Shown: in pieces, positions 1 through 6,246 of the stretch | Layout of the letters: the number at the start of each line of letters is the position of its first letter | How positions within the stretch are numbered: position 1 is the stretch's first letter | Notes under the pieces: model-generated | The model's database searches: none | What the model was told of the DNA's origin: nothing | What the model saw: only the letters and a program-made list of their open reading frames with translations | Source: UBA9732 sp963615565 | Lineage (GTDB): Bacteria > Spirochaetota > Spirochaetia > Sphaerochaetales > Sphaerochaetaceae | Length of the DNA: 7,624 nt | Assembly (NCBI GenBank): GCA_963615565.1 | Contig: CAVEGR010000075.1 | Span: 1 to 7,624 of the forward strand | Direction: 5' to 3' | Program-made: the position numbers and the translations under genes

Positions 1-502
1 GCTCTATATCGTATGACACAAAAAGCTCACCAGGATTGATATCTTCTATTAGTTCTATTAGATCGATATCTTTTGAAGGACTTGGTCTATCAGCCATAAG
101 TTTTCTATACCAAGAACGAATATGAGCATGCATTCGTTTATCTTTAAATTTGTACCAAGCTTCTGTTGCACCATCAACAGTGTCCAGAACAGCTCTAAAA
201 CGCTTAAAAACACCATGACTACTGGAATTTAGGACATCGTTTAATCTTTTTCTTAGTTTAGCATCATTACAAGACTGAGCAAAAGCACACATGAGCCTGT
301 AGCCGTCTGCACTAGTCCATTGAGGAAGATCAACAAACTCTAGTAAATCTGGATAGTCAAAGTATTCGTCCAAATCTTCACTTGGATACACATTGCCATC
401 ATTAAGGCATAAAACATAATCAAAGTCCTGATTTTCCATTCCAAAAGCAATTGAATCCAATGATGATTCTGAGAGTAGCTTAACATTTATTTTTTGAGAC
501 AT
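1..502 (-). CDS. UPF0158 family protein (3' end beyond window)
   Basis: This open frame starts at the ATG at 502-500 and runs off the left edge after 167 codons without a stop, so the C-terminus is missing. The middle looks like the UPF0158 family (Pfam UPF0158): an N-terminal half with a short acidic stretch, L-P-Q-W at about residues 59-62, then H-G-V-F-K-R-F at 96-102, A-W-Y-K-F-K-D at 115-121 and a closing W-Y at 131-132, matching the family pattern GxFRRF...WYxFxD...W. The family has no established biochemical function, and I cannot assign one. After about residue 140 the sequence (D-I-D-L-I-E-L-I-E-D-I) extends past the usual domain, so a second domain may follow outside the window. It lies 67 bp downstream of phoR on the same strand, so it could be read through from the pho operon or use its own weak promoter. 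The ribosome site (GGTAGA about 8 bases before ATG) is poor. A second ATG 16 bases upstream is out of frame. Confidence 0.75.
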   Translation of the reverse strand, partial: MSQKINVKLLSESSLDSIAFGMENQDFDYVLCLNDGNVYPSEDLDEYFDYPDLLEFVDLPQWTSADGYRLMCAFAQSCNDAKLRKRLNDVLNSSSHGVFKRFRAVLDTVDGATEAWYKFKDKRMHAHIRSWYRKLMADRPSPSKDIDLIELIEDINPGELFVSYDIE

Positions 503-528
503 GATATAATTCTACCATGTTTTGCTTT

Positions 529-557
529 ATATTACACATAAATTTGAAATCTTGCAA
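529..557 (-). promoter_or_regulatory. Weak candidate promoter for the UPF0158 gene
   Basis: On the minus strand a TTGCAA hexamer (557-552, four of six matches to TTGACA) and a TAATAT hexamer (534-529, four of six matches to TATAAT) are separated by exactly 17 bases. The pair sits about 27 bases upstream of the UPF0158 start codon, inside the 67-bp gap after phoR. Such matches arise often by chance in AT-rich DNA. I see no terminator hairpin between phoR and this gene, so readthrough from the pho operon is equally possible. Confidence 0.25.
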
Positions 558-569
558 AATATGACAAAA

Positions 570-2315
570 CTAGTTTTTAGGAATTTCAACTGTGAAGGTT
601 GTGCCTTTGCCTACTTGGCTTTCTACACTCACATTTCCGTGATGGTACAACACTGCATGTTTTACAATTGAAAGCCCAAGGCCTGTGCCTCCAGATGCTT
701 TGGAGTGGCTTTTGTCTACTCTGTAGAAGCGCTCAAAAATTCTATTTATATGCTCTGGCGGAATTCCTATGCCAGTGTCTTTCACTGTAATTCTGACCAT
801 GTCATCCGAATCACTAGAGTTATCTTCAGAGACTGAAACAAGCACTTTTCCGTTTTGCACGTTATACTTGATAGCATTATCTACTAGGTTAAATATTACC
901 TCATGTATCAAGCGAACTACACAGTGAGCTTTAACATGATGACCTTCAACGCTAATTTGAATACCAATCTTATTTGCATTATCTGCAAGCTGAGCTTTGA
1001 TTTCTAAAGCGAGGTTAAAAATATCGGTATATTCAAATGGAAGGGCGAGGCCTTCATCTAGCTGAGAGAGACGAATTATGTCCTCAATGAGGTTGACCAT
1101 GCGGGTGGCTTCTGTGTGGATGTGGGATGCAAAGCGGATTGCGTTTTCGTCTTTGGCCATGCCACTTTCTATGAGCTCGGCGCTGCCAATGATGCCTTGT
1201 AGCGGGGTTTTGAGTTCGTGGGAGACGTTGGCAGAAAATTCTCTGCGCATGCTTTCTGCATTGGCGCTTTCTGTGATGTCAAAAGCCAGTACCACAAGTC
1301 CAATTGCAATGTCATCTGACATAATGCGGCTCATAGAAAAGCGTATTACTCTACCTTGGCGCTCTAAGCGAAGCTCATCGTGGCCCTTTGTAATTGCATT
1401 TTCTATAGCAACGCTGAATTCGTGGTTGCGTTCCAATTCAAGAAAACTTCTGCCAACACAAGAGCCATCATAGTTGAACATTTCAAGTGCAGCGCGGTTA
1501 ATGCTGACAATCTTACCATCCAAAGTTAAGACCATAAGGCCTTCGCTCATGCTACGTGAGATTTGATCAAACTCATCTGAATGGCGTTTTAAAGTCAAAA
1601 GTTGTGCATCTAATTCTTTGCGTTGTGTATAGATACGCCTGAGAAGTGGAGAAAGTTCTGGGTAAATATCGTTTTCTAGCGGATTGTCCAAGTCAAGCGT
1701 GTTTAGTGGTTGTACTATTTTCCGGGACATACGTTTTGCCAAAAAAATGGAAAGAATCCAAGAAAGTGCCAAGACCAAAAGAAGTGGCAAAATCATGTTA
1801 ATTGCAATTCTTACAATAGAAGAACGGCTTGTTGCAATGCGTAGTACAGACCCGTCTGACAGACGTTTTGCATGAAAGACTATTACTTCTAGTTGTGTGT
1901 TGGAATATCTTGTACTTTCGCCTTTTCCGGTTGTAAGAGCATCTATGAACTCAGTGCGGTCACAGTGGTTTTCCATTTGACTTGCCTCTGTAGTGTTGTC
2001 ATAGATAACTGTTCCGTCAGATGCTATCCACGTAAGCCTATAGTGCTGAACCGATGTAGCTGGTGTGGCCTGTTTTGTAGCCTGTGTAGCGGTTGTAGTG
2101 GTTGTAGTGGTTGTAGCCGGTGTAGTAACTATTGCTTTAAGATACTCAAGCCCTGCAACTTCAACGCCCTCTGCTGCAATGTTCAATTCATCTTCAAGCT
2201 GAAGAGACTGGCTTTTGGAATAGCTTTCATAAAGGATGCCAGATATCAATATAAATGAAAGTAAAAGAACAATTGTTGCAACTGTAAGAATTGCATACAT
2301 GATTTTTTTTGTCAT
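570..2315 (-). CDS. phoR: Phosphate-responsive sensor histidine kinase PhoR
   Basis: This 581-residue membrane kinase should autophosphorylate under phosphate limitation and pass phosphate to the adjacent PhoB. Order of parts: membrane helix at about 7-29; an extracytoplasmic region of about 140 residues with a Thr-rich tract near 64-87; a second helix at about 172-193; a linker with L-D-L-D-N-P-L-E-N-D in place of a clear HAMP domain; a PAS domain at about 250-347; the HisKA H-box V-S-H-E-L-K-T-P with the phospho-accepting His near 366; and the HATPase_c boxes N (N-L-V-D-N-A-I-K-Y, about 476-484), G1 (D-T-G-I-G-I-P), F (F-E-R-F-Y-R) and G2 (G-G-T-G-L-G-L). All catalytic boxes are intact. The start ATG overlaps the phoB stop in an ATGA arrangement, which implies translational coupling. 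A run of eight A follows the start within codons 2-5, and a second in-frame ATG is codon 6. The PhoR assignment rests on the operon context as well as the domain layout. Confidence 0.93.
   Translation of the reverse strand: MTKKIMYAILTVATIVLLLSFILISGILYESYSKSQSLQLEDELNIAAEGVEVAGLEYLKAIVTTPATTTTTTTTATQATKQATPATSVQHYRLTWIASDGTVIYDNTTEASQMENHCDRTEFIDALTTGKGESTRYSNTQLEVIVFHAKRLSDGSVLRIATSRSSIVRIAINMILPLLLVLALSWILSIFLAKRMSRKIVQPLNTLDLDNPLENDIYPELSPLLRRIYTQRKELDAQLLTLKRHSDEFDQISRSMSEGLMVLTLDGKIVSINRAALEMFNYDGSCVGRSFLELERNHEFSVAIENAITKGHDELRLERQGRVIRFSMSRIMSDDIAIGLVVLAFDITESANAESMRREFSANVSHELKTPLQGIIGSAELIESGMAKDENAIRFASHIHTEATRMVNLIEDIIRLSQLDEGLALPFEYTDIFNLALEIKAQLADNANKIGIQISVEGHHVKAHCVVRLIHEVIFNLVDNAIKYNVQNGKVLVSVSEDNSSDSDDMVRITVKDTGIGIPPEHINRIFERFYRVDKSHSKASGGTGLGLSIVKHAVLYHHGNVSVESQVGKGTTFTVEIPKN
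2052..2126 (-). repeat. Thr-codon tandem repeat inside phoR
   Basis: This short in-frame repeat is built on a 9-base unit. On the plus strand GGTTGTAGT occurs at 2091-2099 and 2100-2108, then GGTTGTAGC at 2109-2117, flanked by decayed copies with the common core TGTAG. On the coding strand it reads as ACT/GCT-ACA-ACC triplets and encodes eight consecutive Thr, followed by Ala-Thr-Gln, Ala-Thr-Lys-Gln and Ala-Thr-Pro variants. It lies in the region predicted outside the cytoplasmic membrane. Unit length is a multiple of three, so gain or loss of copies would keep the frame. Confidence 0.8.
2312..2315 (-). other. phoB-phoR 4-bp ATGA overlap
   Basis: The phoB stop TGA (2314-2312) and the phoR start ATG (2315-2313) share bases as ATGA on the minus strand. 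No strong ribosome site precedes the phoR ATG, so phoR translation probably depends on ribosomes finishing phoB. That would keep the kinase at or below the level of the regulator. Confidence 0.85.
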
Positions 2316-3067
2316 TGTTTATCATCCATAAAATCAGAATCTAAGCCATAGCCTACGTTTCTTACTGTTTTAATGATGTTGCCGTAGCTAGTATTGCCAT
2401 AGCTTCCAAGTTTTTGCCTAAGAGTTCTAATGTGCATATCCACAGTTCTAGACTCACCATAGTATTCAAAGCCCCAAATCTCATTAAAGAGTTTGTCTCT
2501 TGAAAACACCATGCTAGGATTGCTTAAGAACAATTTAAGCAGTTCAAATTCTTTAAATGTTAATGGAACCTCTTCACCATTGATTTTGACAGTATGTTCG
2601 TCTGTATTAAGAACAAGATCTTTTAATGTAAGAACGTGGGAATCTTCTTTGTCTTTGACATTATCATTGTAACGTCTTAAAACAGCCTTTACGCAAGAAA
2701 CAAGCTCCATGACACCAAACGGTTTTGTAAGATAGTAATCTGCACCCAAATCAAGACCTTTGACTTTGTCATATTCAGAGCCTTTAGCAGTTGCCAAGAT
2801 GACAGGAATATTTGCAAAAGCAGGTGTAGACTTCAATCTTCTGAGAAGTTCAATTCCATCCAAACTGGGCAACATAATGTCAAGTATAATCAGTTCAGGG
2901 AGCTTTTCTGGACAATTAGAACCACTTTCTGGAGTATTTTTACAAGCATTAATAGCATTCCAAAAGACTAAGCCATCATTAAAGCCCTTAGCATTAAAGC
3001 CTGTAGACTGTAGTGCGTAAACTTCAATATCTCTAATACTTGCATCATCTTCAACGCACCAAATCAT
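2312..3067 (-). CDS. phoB: Phosphate response regulator PhoB (OmpR/PhoB family)
   Basis: This 251-residue DNA-binding response regulator has an N-terminal receiver domain (about 1-132) and a C-terminal winged-helix Trans_reg_C domain (about 146-245). Receiver signature residues are present: the acidic pair D7-D8, the phospho-acceptor D63 in I-I-L-D-I-M-L-P, T93 and K115 in T-K-P-F. The winged helix ends with the usual S-R-T-V-D-M-H-I-R-T-L-R-Q-K-L recognition segment and V-R-N-V-G-Y-G-L. The acceptor Asp lies about nine residues later than in typical PhoB (D53-D54) because of an insertion around 42-57 (C-K-N-T-P-E-S-G-S-N-C-P). The start is fixed by a perfect GGAGG seven bases upstream, located inside the end of phoU two bases away. 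Its likely target is the TTTACA array upstream of pstS. Orthology to PhoB rather than another OmpR-type regulator is inferred from the pst-phoU context. Confidence 0.94.
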   Translation of the reverse strand: MIWCVEDDASIRDIEVYALQSTGFNAKGFNDGLVFWNAINACKNTPESGSNCPEKLPELIILDIMLPSLDGIELLRRLKSTPAFANIPVILATAKGSEYDKVKGLDLGADYYLTKPFGVMELVSCVKAVLRRYNDNVKDKEDSHVLTLKDLVLNTDEHTVKINGEEVPLTFKEFELLKLFLSNPSMVFSRDKLFNEIWGFEYYGESRTVDMHIRTLRQKLGSYGNTSYGNIIKTVRNVGYGLDSDFMDDKQ

Positions 3068-3069
3068 CT

Positions 3070-3729
3070 TTATTCCTCCGCTTCATGCTCACCAGTAACA
3101 GAAAAAACCACCCACTGAGCAATATTTACTGCATGATCGCCAATACGTTCAAAGTATTTTGCAATCATTAGCAAATCTAGTATATATTCCCCTTCTGCCT
3201 TATTCAAAGCAATTCGTTCAATAAGCTCTTTTTTTACACTTAAAAAGAGAGCATCAACAATATCGTCCTCTTTTACCACCCCGCGTGCAAGATCCAGGTC
3301 TTTATTCACATATGCTGTGACACTCTCAACCACCATCTTCTTGGCAGACTCGCCCATCTTTTGTAGCGTGGTGCCATCCAGCTTGCAGTCGTGTTTATAA
3401 TCCTCATCTAGAAAACCGATAATCTCTGCAATGTCTTCTGCCTGATCACCAATACGCTCCATATCAGTTATCATCTTCAATGCAGATGAGATCTGCCTCA
3501 AATCTCTAGCCACAGGCTGCTGATGAAGTAGCAACTTAAGGCACATAGACTCAATAGTCCTTTCTTTTTGATCAATTTCACAATCAAGCGGAGCAACCTT
3601 TTTAGCCAATAAACTTTTGCCACTAACCAAAGCTGTTGTAACAAGATCAATGACCTCTTCACAGAGTGCACCCATTTGAATTAATTCTTTATTTAATAAA
3701 TCAAGTTGTTCATCAAATCTATTTCTCAT
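3070..3729 (-). CDS. phoU: Phosphate signalling protein PhoU
   Basis: PhoU is a cytoplasmic all-helical protein that connects the Pst transporter with the PhoR kinase and represses the Pho response when phosphate is plentiful. At 219 residues the length is typical. The internal two-fold repeat is visible: each half carries the metal-binding E/DxxxD motif, E-R-I-G-D-Q-A-E-D-I-A-E at 91-102 and E-R-I-G-D-H-A-V-N-I-A-Q at 194-205. The ATG is preceded by AAGGGG five bases away, in the 21-base gap after pstB, which is the largest gap between pstS and phoR. The stop TAA is two bases before the phoB ATG. There is no sign of truncation. Confidence 0.96.
   Translation of the reverse strand: MRNRFDEQLDLLNKELIQMGALCEEVIDLVTTALVSGKSLLAKKVAPLDCEIDQKERTIESMCLKLLLHQQPVARDLRQISSALKMITDMERIGDQAEDIAEIIGFLDEDYKHDCKLDGTTLQKMGESAKKMVVESVTAYVNKDLDLARGVVKEDDIVDALFLSVKKELIERIALNKAEGEYILDLLMIAKYFERIGDHAVNIAQWVVFSVTGEHEAEE
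3075..3079 (-). promoter_or_regulatory. Strong ribosome binding site of phoB
   Basis: GGAGG on the minus strand lies seven bases before the phoB ATG, within the last codons of phoU. It is among the strongest ribosome sites of the operon and supports this start for phoB. It contrasts with the absence of a site ahead of phoR. Confidence 0.8.
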
Positions 3730-3750
3730 ATAAACCCCTTAGCCCACAAG

Positions 3751-4506
3751 TCAACCAAAACGGCCAGTGATGTAATCCTCAGTTCTCTTATCCTTAGGCT
3801 GTTCAAACATCATTTCAGTATCGCCATACTCAATTAGCTTTCCTAAAAGGAAGAAAGCAGTGTAATCAGAAATTCTTACAGCCTGTTGCATATTGTGTGT
3901 AACAATAACAATTGTATAATCTTTTTTAAGCTCCAAAGCCAATTCTTCAATTCTTGAAGTTGAAATAGGATCCAGAGCACTTGTGGGTTCATCCATAAGA
4001 AGAACTTTTGGCTGTACAGCCAAGGCTCTAGCAATACACAGCCTTTGCTGCTGGCCACCAGAAAGACCTAAAGCATTCTTTTTTAATCTATCTTTAACTT
4101 CATCCCAAATTGCAGCAGCCTTAAGAGATGATTCAACAATCTCATCCAACTTTGCTTTTCCTTTAATTCCATGAGTCCTAGGCCCATATGCAATATTGTC
4201 ATAAATACTCATAGGAAAAGGATTTGGTTTTTGAAAGACCATACCAATTTGACGTCTTAAATCATTAACATCAATTGTATTGCTATAAATATCAGTATTA
4301 TCATACAAGACTTGACCGGTGATGCTAACCCCTGAAATTAAGTCATTCATTCTATTTAGCGTCTTTAAAAATGTAGATTTACCGCAGCCAGATGGCCCTA
4401 TCAAAGCCGTAATGCTTTTTTCTTCTATGTTTATATCTACATTGTAAAGTGCTTGTTGAGTTGTATACCACAAACACAAATCTTTTACTTCAATTATACT
4501 TGCCAT
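3751..4506 (-). CDS. pstB: Phosphate ABC transporter ATP-binding protein PstB
   Basis: This 251-residue cytoplasmic ATPase powers phosphate import through PstC/PstA. All ABC motifs are present: Walker A G-P-S-G-C-G-K-S-T at 37-45, the Q-loop Gln at 92 in F-Q-K-P-N-P-F-P, signature L-S-G-G-Q-Q-Q-R at 148-155, Walker B V-L-L-M-D-E-P at 168-174 with catalytic Glu 173, D-loop S-A-L-D at 176-179 and H-loop His 204 in T-H-N-M-Q-Q-A. The F-Q-K-P-N-P-F-P-M-S-I-Y-D-N stretch and the ending E-D-Y-I-T-G-R-F-G are diagnostic of PstB among ABC ATPases. The ATG is one base after the pstA stop and has AAGG about eight bases upstream. Confidence 0.98.
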   Translation of the reverse strand: MASIIEVKDLCLWYTTQQALYNVDINIEEKSITALIGPSGCGKSTFLKTLNRMNDLISGVSITGQVLYDNTDIYSNTIDVNDLRRQIGMVFQKPNPFPMSIYDNIAYGPRTHGIKGKAKLDEIVESSLKAAAIWDEVKDRLKKNALGLSGGQQQRLCIARALAVQPKVLLMDEPTSALDPISTSRIEELALELKKDYTIVIVTHNMQQAVRISDYTAFFLLGKLIEYGDTEMMFEQPKDKRTEDYITGRFG

Positions 4507-4507
4507 A

Positions 4508-5365
4508 TTATTTACCTTTTTTGATTTTTCTTCCTGTCAATGAAGCACTGATATTAATGATAAATGCCAAAATCATCAGAATTGCAGCTATTGCATATGC
4601 AACTTCAAATTCACCTTGGTCTTTTGCATAAAAATAAAGAGCAACAGTTAAAGTTGCACCTGCACTATTTAAACCTTCAAAGAAACCATTTAGAGAGTGT
4701 GCAAAACCAGCTGTAAAAAGTAATGCAGCAGACTCTCCTAGAACTCTGCCACAAGAAAGAATACAGCTTGTAACAATACCATCCACACAAGAAGGCAGAA
4801 CAACAGTTCTAATTACTCTCCACTTTCCAGCACCAAGACCAAAGGCTCCTTCCCTATAACTTTGAGGAACAGTCTTTAAACTCTCTTGAGTTGTTCTCAT
4901 AACTGTAGGCAAATTCATGATTACCAGCGTTAGTGCTCCAGCTAAAAGAGATGTCTTAAATTTAAGAAATTGGCAAAAAAACAGCATACCAACAAGTCCA
5001 TAGACTATTGATGGTACTCCAGAGAGAGTCTCTGATGCATAATCAATAATTTTTACAAGTCTCTTATTTGTAGCATATTCACAAAGATAAATTGCAGCAC
5101 CAACACCTAACGGAAGAACAACTACAAGCGTTGCAATGATTATGTAAACTGTATTTAAAATATCTGGCAAAATGCCAATGTTTCCACTTAAATAACTAGG
5201 TTTTGTTGAAATTAAGTTCCAGCTGACATTAGGAAGACCAACTATTAAAACGTACAAAACAAAGAAAACTACAATTGCACTAACAATTGCTGTTGAAACA
5301 CACATAAGAGTTTTCATTAAAGTAGAGTACAGATTTCTTTGATTTTTACTATTCTTTAGACTCAC
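4508..5365 (-). CDS. pstA: Phosphate ABC transporter permease PstA
   Basis: This is the inner-membrane channel subunit that pairs with PstC, 285 residues, with about six hydrophobic helices near 23-43, 68-94, 113-133, 138-156, 193-219 and 256-276. The permease EAA-type loop, which docks on PstB, is R-E-G-A-F-G-L-G-A-G-K-W at about 171-182, followed by V-V-L-P. S-G-V-P-S-I-V-Y-G-L-V-G at 115-126 is typical of Pst permeases. The start is a GTG at 5365-5363, seven bases after AAGGAG and one base after the pstC stop. An ATG two bases further upstream is unusable because TGA follows it directly. PstA and PstC are told apart by gene order and by the shorter A-type N-terminus. Confidence 0.95.
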   Translation of the reverse strand: MSLKNSKNQRNLYSTLMKTLMCVSTAIVSAIVVFFVLYVLIVGLPNVSWNLISTKPSYLSGNIGILPDILNTVYIIIATLVVVLPLGVGAAIYLCEYATNKRLVKIIDYASETLSGVPSIVYGLVGMLFFCQFLKFKTSLLAGALTLVIMNLPTVMRTTQESLKTVPQSYREGAFGLGAGKWRVIRTVVLPSCVDGIVTSCILSCGRVLGESAALLFTAGFAHSLNGFFEGLNSAGATLTVALYFYAKDQGEFEVAYAIAAILMILAFIINISASLTGRKIKKGK

Positions 5366-5378
5366 ATCAATGCTCCTT
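5362..5378 (-). promoter_or_regulatory. pstC-pstA junction: AAGGAG site with ATG-TGA start-stop before GTG
   Basis: On the minus strand AAGGAG (5378-5373) is followed five bases later by ATG (5367-5365), which is immediately followed by TGA (5364-5362). The true pstA start, GTG (5365-5363), overlaps this start-stop pair and is seven bases from the ribosome site. The pstC stop TGA (5369-5367) also overlaps the ATG. Two stops and two possible starts thus share eight bases, so initiation at the ATG would yield no protein. Confidence 0.75.
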
Positions 5379-6245
5379 TTCTTTCTTCAGAATTGAATTC
5401 AAAATAGCATTGACCATGAGAATAAATAGATAAAGCACTAATGCTATTGAAAACAAAGCTTGTTGTTGAAGACCTTCTGAATAAGCCATTTCACTTGCAA
5501 CAGCAGTAGTAAGAAATCTAACACTTTGAAACAAACTAGGCATATTTGCAACATTTCCAGATACCATCATAACTGCCATAGCCTCTCCAATTGCACGACC
5601 AACACCCAAAACAACAGAAGCTGCAATTCCACTTTTTGCAGCTGGAACAGAAACTTTAAAGACTGTTTCTGTTTTGTTTGCACCCAGAGCCAAAGATGCA
5701 TCTTCATATTCTTTGGGAACAGCATCTAAAGCATTAACGGAAACTTTTACTATTGAAGGTAAAATCATGACAGAAAGTATCAGTATTGCTGCAAGTAAGC
5801 TTGCTCCATCTGGAACGTTGAAAATCTTTCTTATTGCAGGAACAATGACCAACATGCCAACAAGACCATAGACAACAGAAGGAATTCCAGCCAGAAGGTC
5901 TATAGCTGACATTAGAATTGTTTTTACTGCTTTTGGAGCAAATTTTGACATGAAAACAGCTGTGAAAAAACCAATTGGAACACCTAAAAAAATTGCACCA
6001 GCAGTTCCATAAATACTTGTTAAAATAAAGGGCAAAATTCCAAATGATGGCTCAGAAGCCGTTGATGCCCACTTTTTTCCAAATAAAAACTTAAAAATAC
6101 CTATCTTTGCAATGGCAGGTGTTCCACTAATTAAAAGATAAACTGTAATCAAAAGAACAGCTGCAACTGTTACAAGACCGCATGCAAAGAATATACCTTG
6201 CATGACGGTCTCAATTTTCTTTTTTGAAGTTGTAAGCGTTCTCAT
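5367..6245 (-). CDS. pstC: Phosphate ABC transporter permease PstC
   Basis: This is the second channel subunit of the phosphate importer. I place the start at the ATG at 6245-6243, one base after the pstS stop, giving 292 residues. A GTG at 6266 would add seven residues and overlap pstS by 20 bp. Neither has a clear ribosome site, but the one-base spacing matches the next two junctions. Hydrophobic helices (ATG numbering) lie near 17-40, 70-98, 115-139, 149-167, 205-228 and 261-284. L-A-G-I-P-S-V-V-Y-G-L-V-G at 118-130 is characteristic of Pst permeases, and the EAA-type loop D-A-S-L-A-L-G-A-N-K-T-E spans about 182-193. A second conserved stretch, G-R-A-I-G-E-A-M-A-V, is at about 216-225. Translation is probably coupled to pstS. 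Confidence 0.95.
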   Translation of the reverse strand: MRTLTTSKKKIETVMQGIFFACGLVTVAAVLLITVYLLISGTPAIAKIGIFKFLFGKKWASTASEPSFGILPFILTSIYGTAGAIFLGVPIGFFTAVFMSKFAPKAVKTILMSAIDLLAGIPSVVYGLVGMLVIVPAIRKIFNVPDGASLLAAILILSVMILPSIVKVSVNALDAVPKEYEDASLALGANKTETVFKVSVPAAKSGIAASVVLGVGRAIGEAMAVMMVSGNVANMPSLFQSVRFLTTAVASEMAYSEGLQQQALFSIALVLYLFILMVNAILNSILKKEKEH

Positions 6246-6246
6246 T

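Noticed and set aside
521..560. Inverted TTTTGC/GCAAAA pair downstream of phoR as a terminator
   Set aside because: It is a six-base stem with a loop of about 30 bases and no T run, so it does not look like an intrinsic terminator.
1078..1473. Plus-strand open frame of 131 codons opposite the phoR kinase core
   Set aside because: It is a shadow of intact phoR catalytic motifs and is very rich in Ser, Met and Leu, as expected from reverse-reading coding DNA.
1893..2258. Plus-strand open frame of 121 codons with Cys-rich repeats, opposite phoR
   Set aside because: It is antisense to the well-supported phoR sensor region. Its Cys-Ser-Gly repeat is only the complement of the Thr-codon repeat, and it has no ribosome site or recognisable domain.
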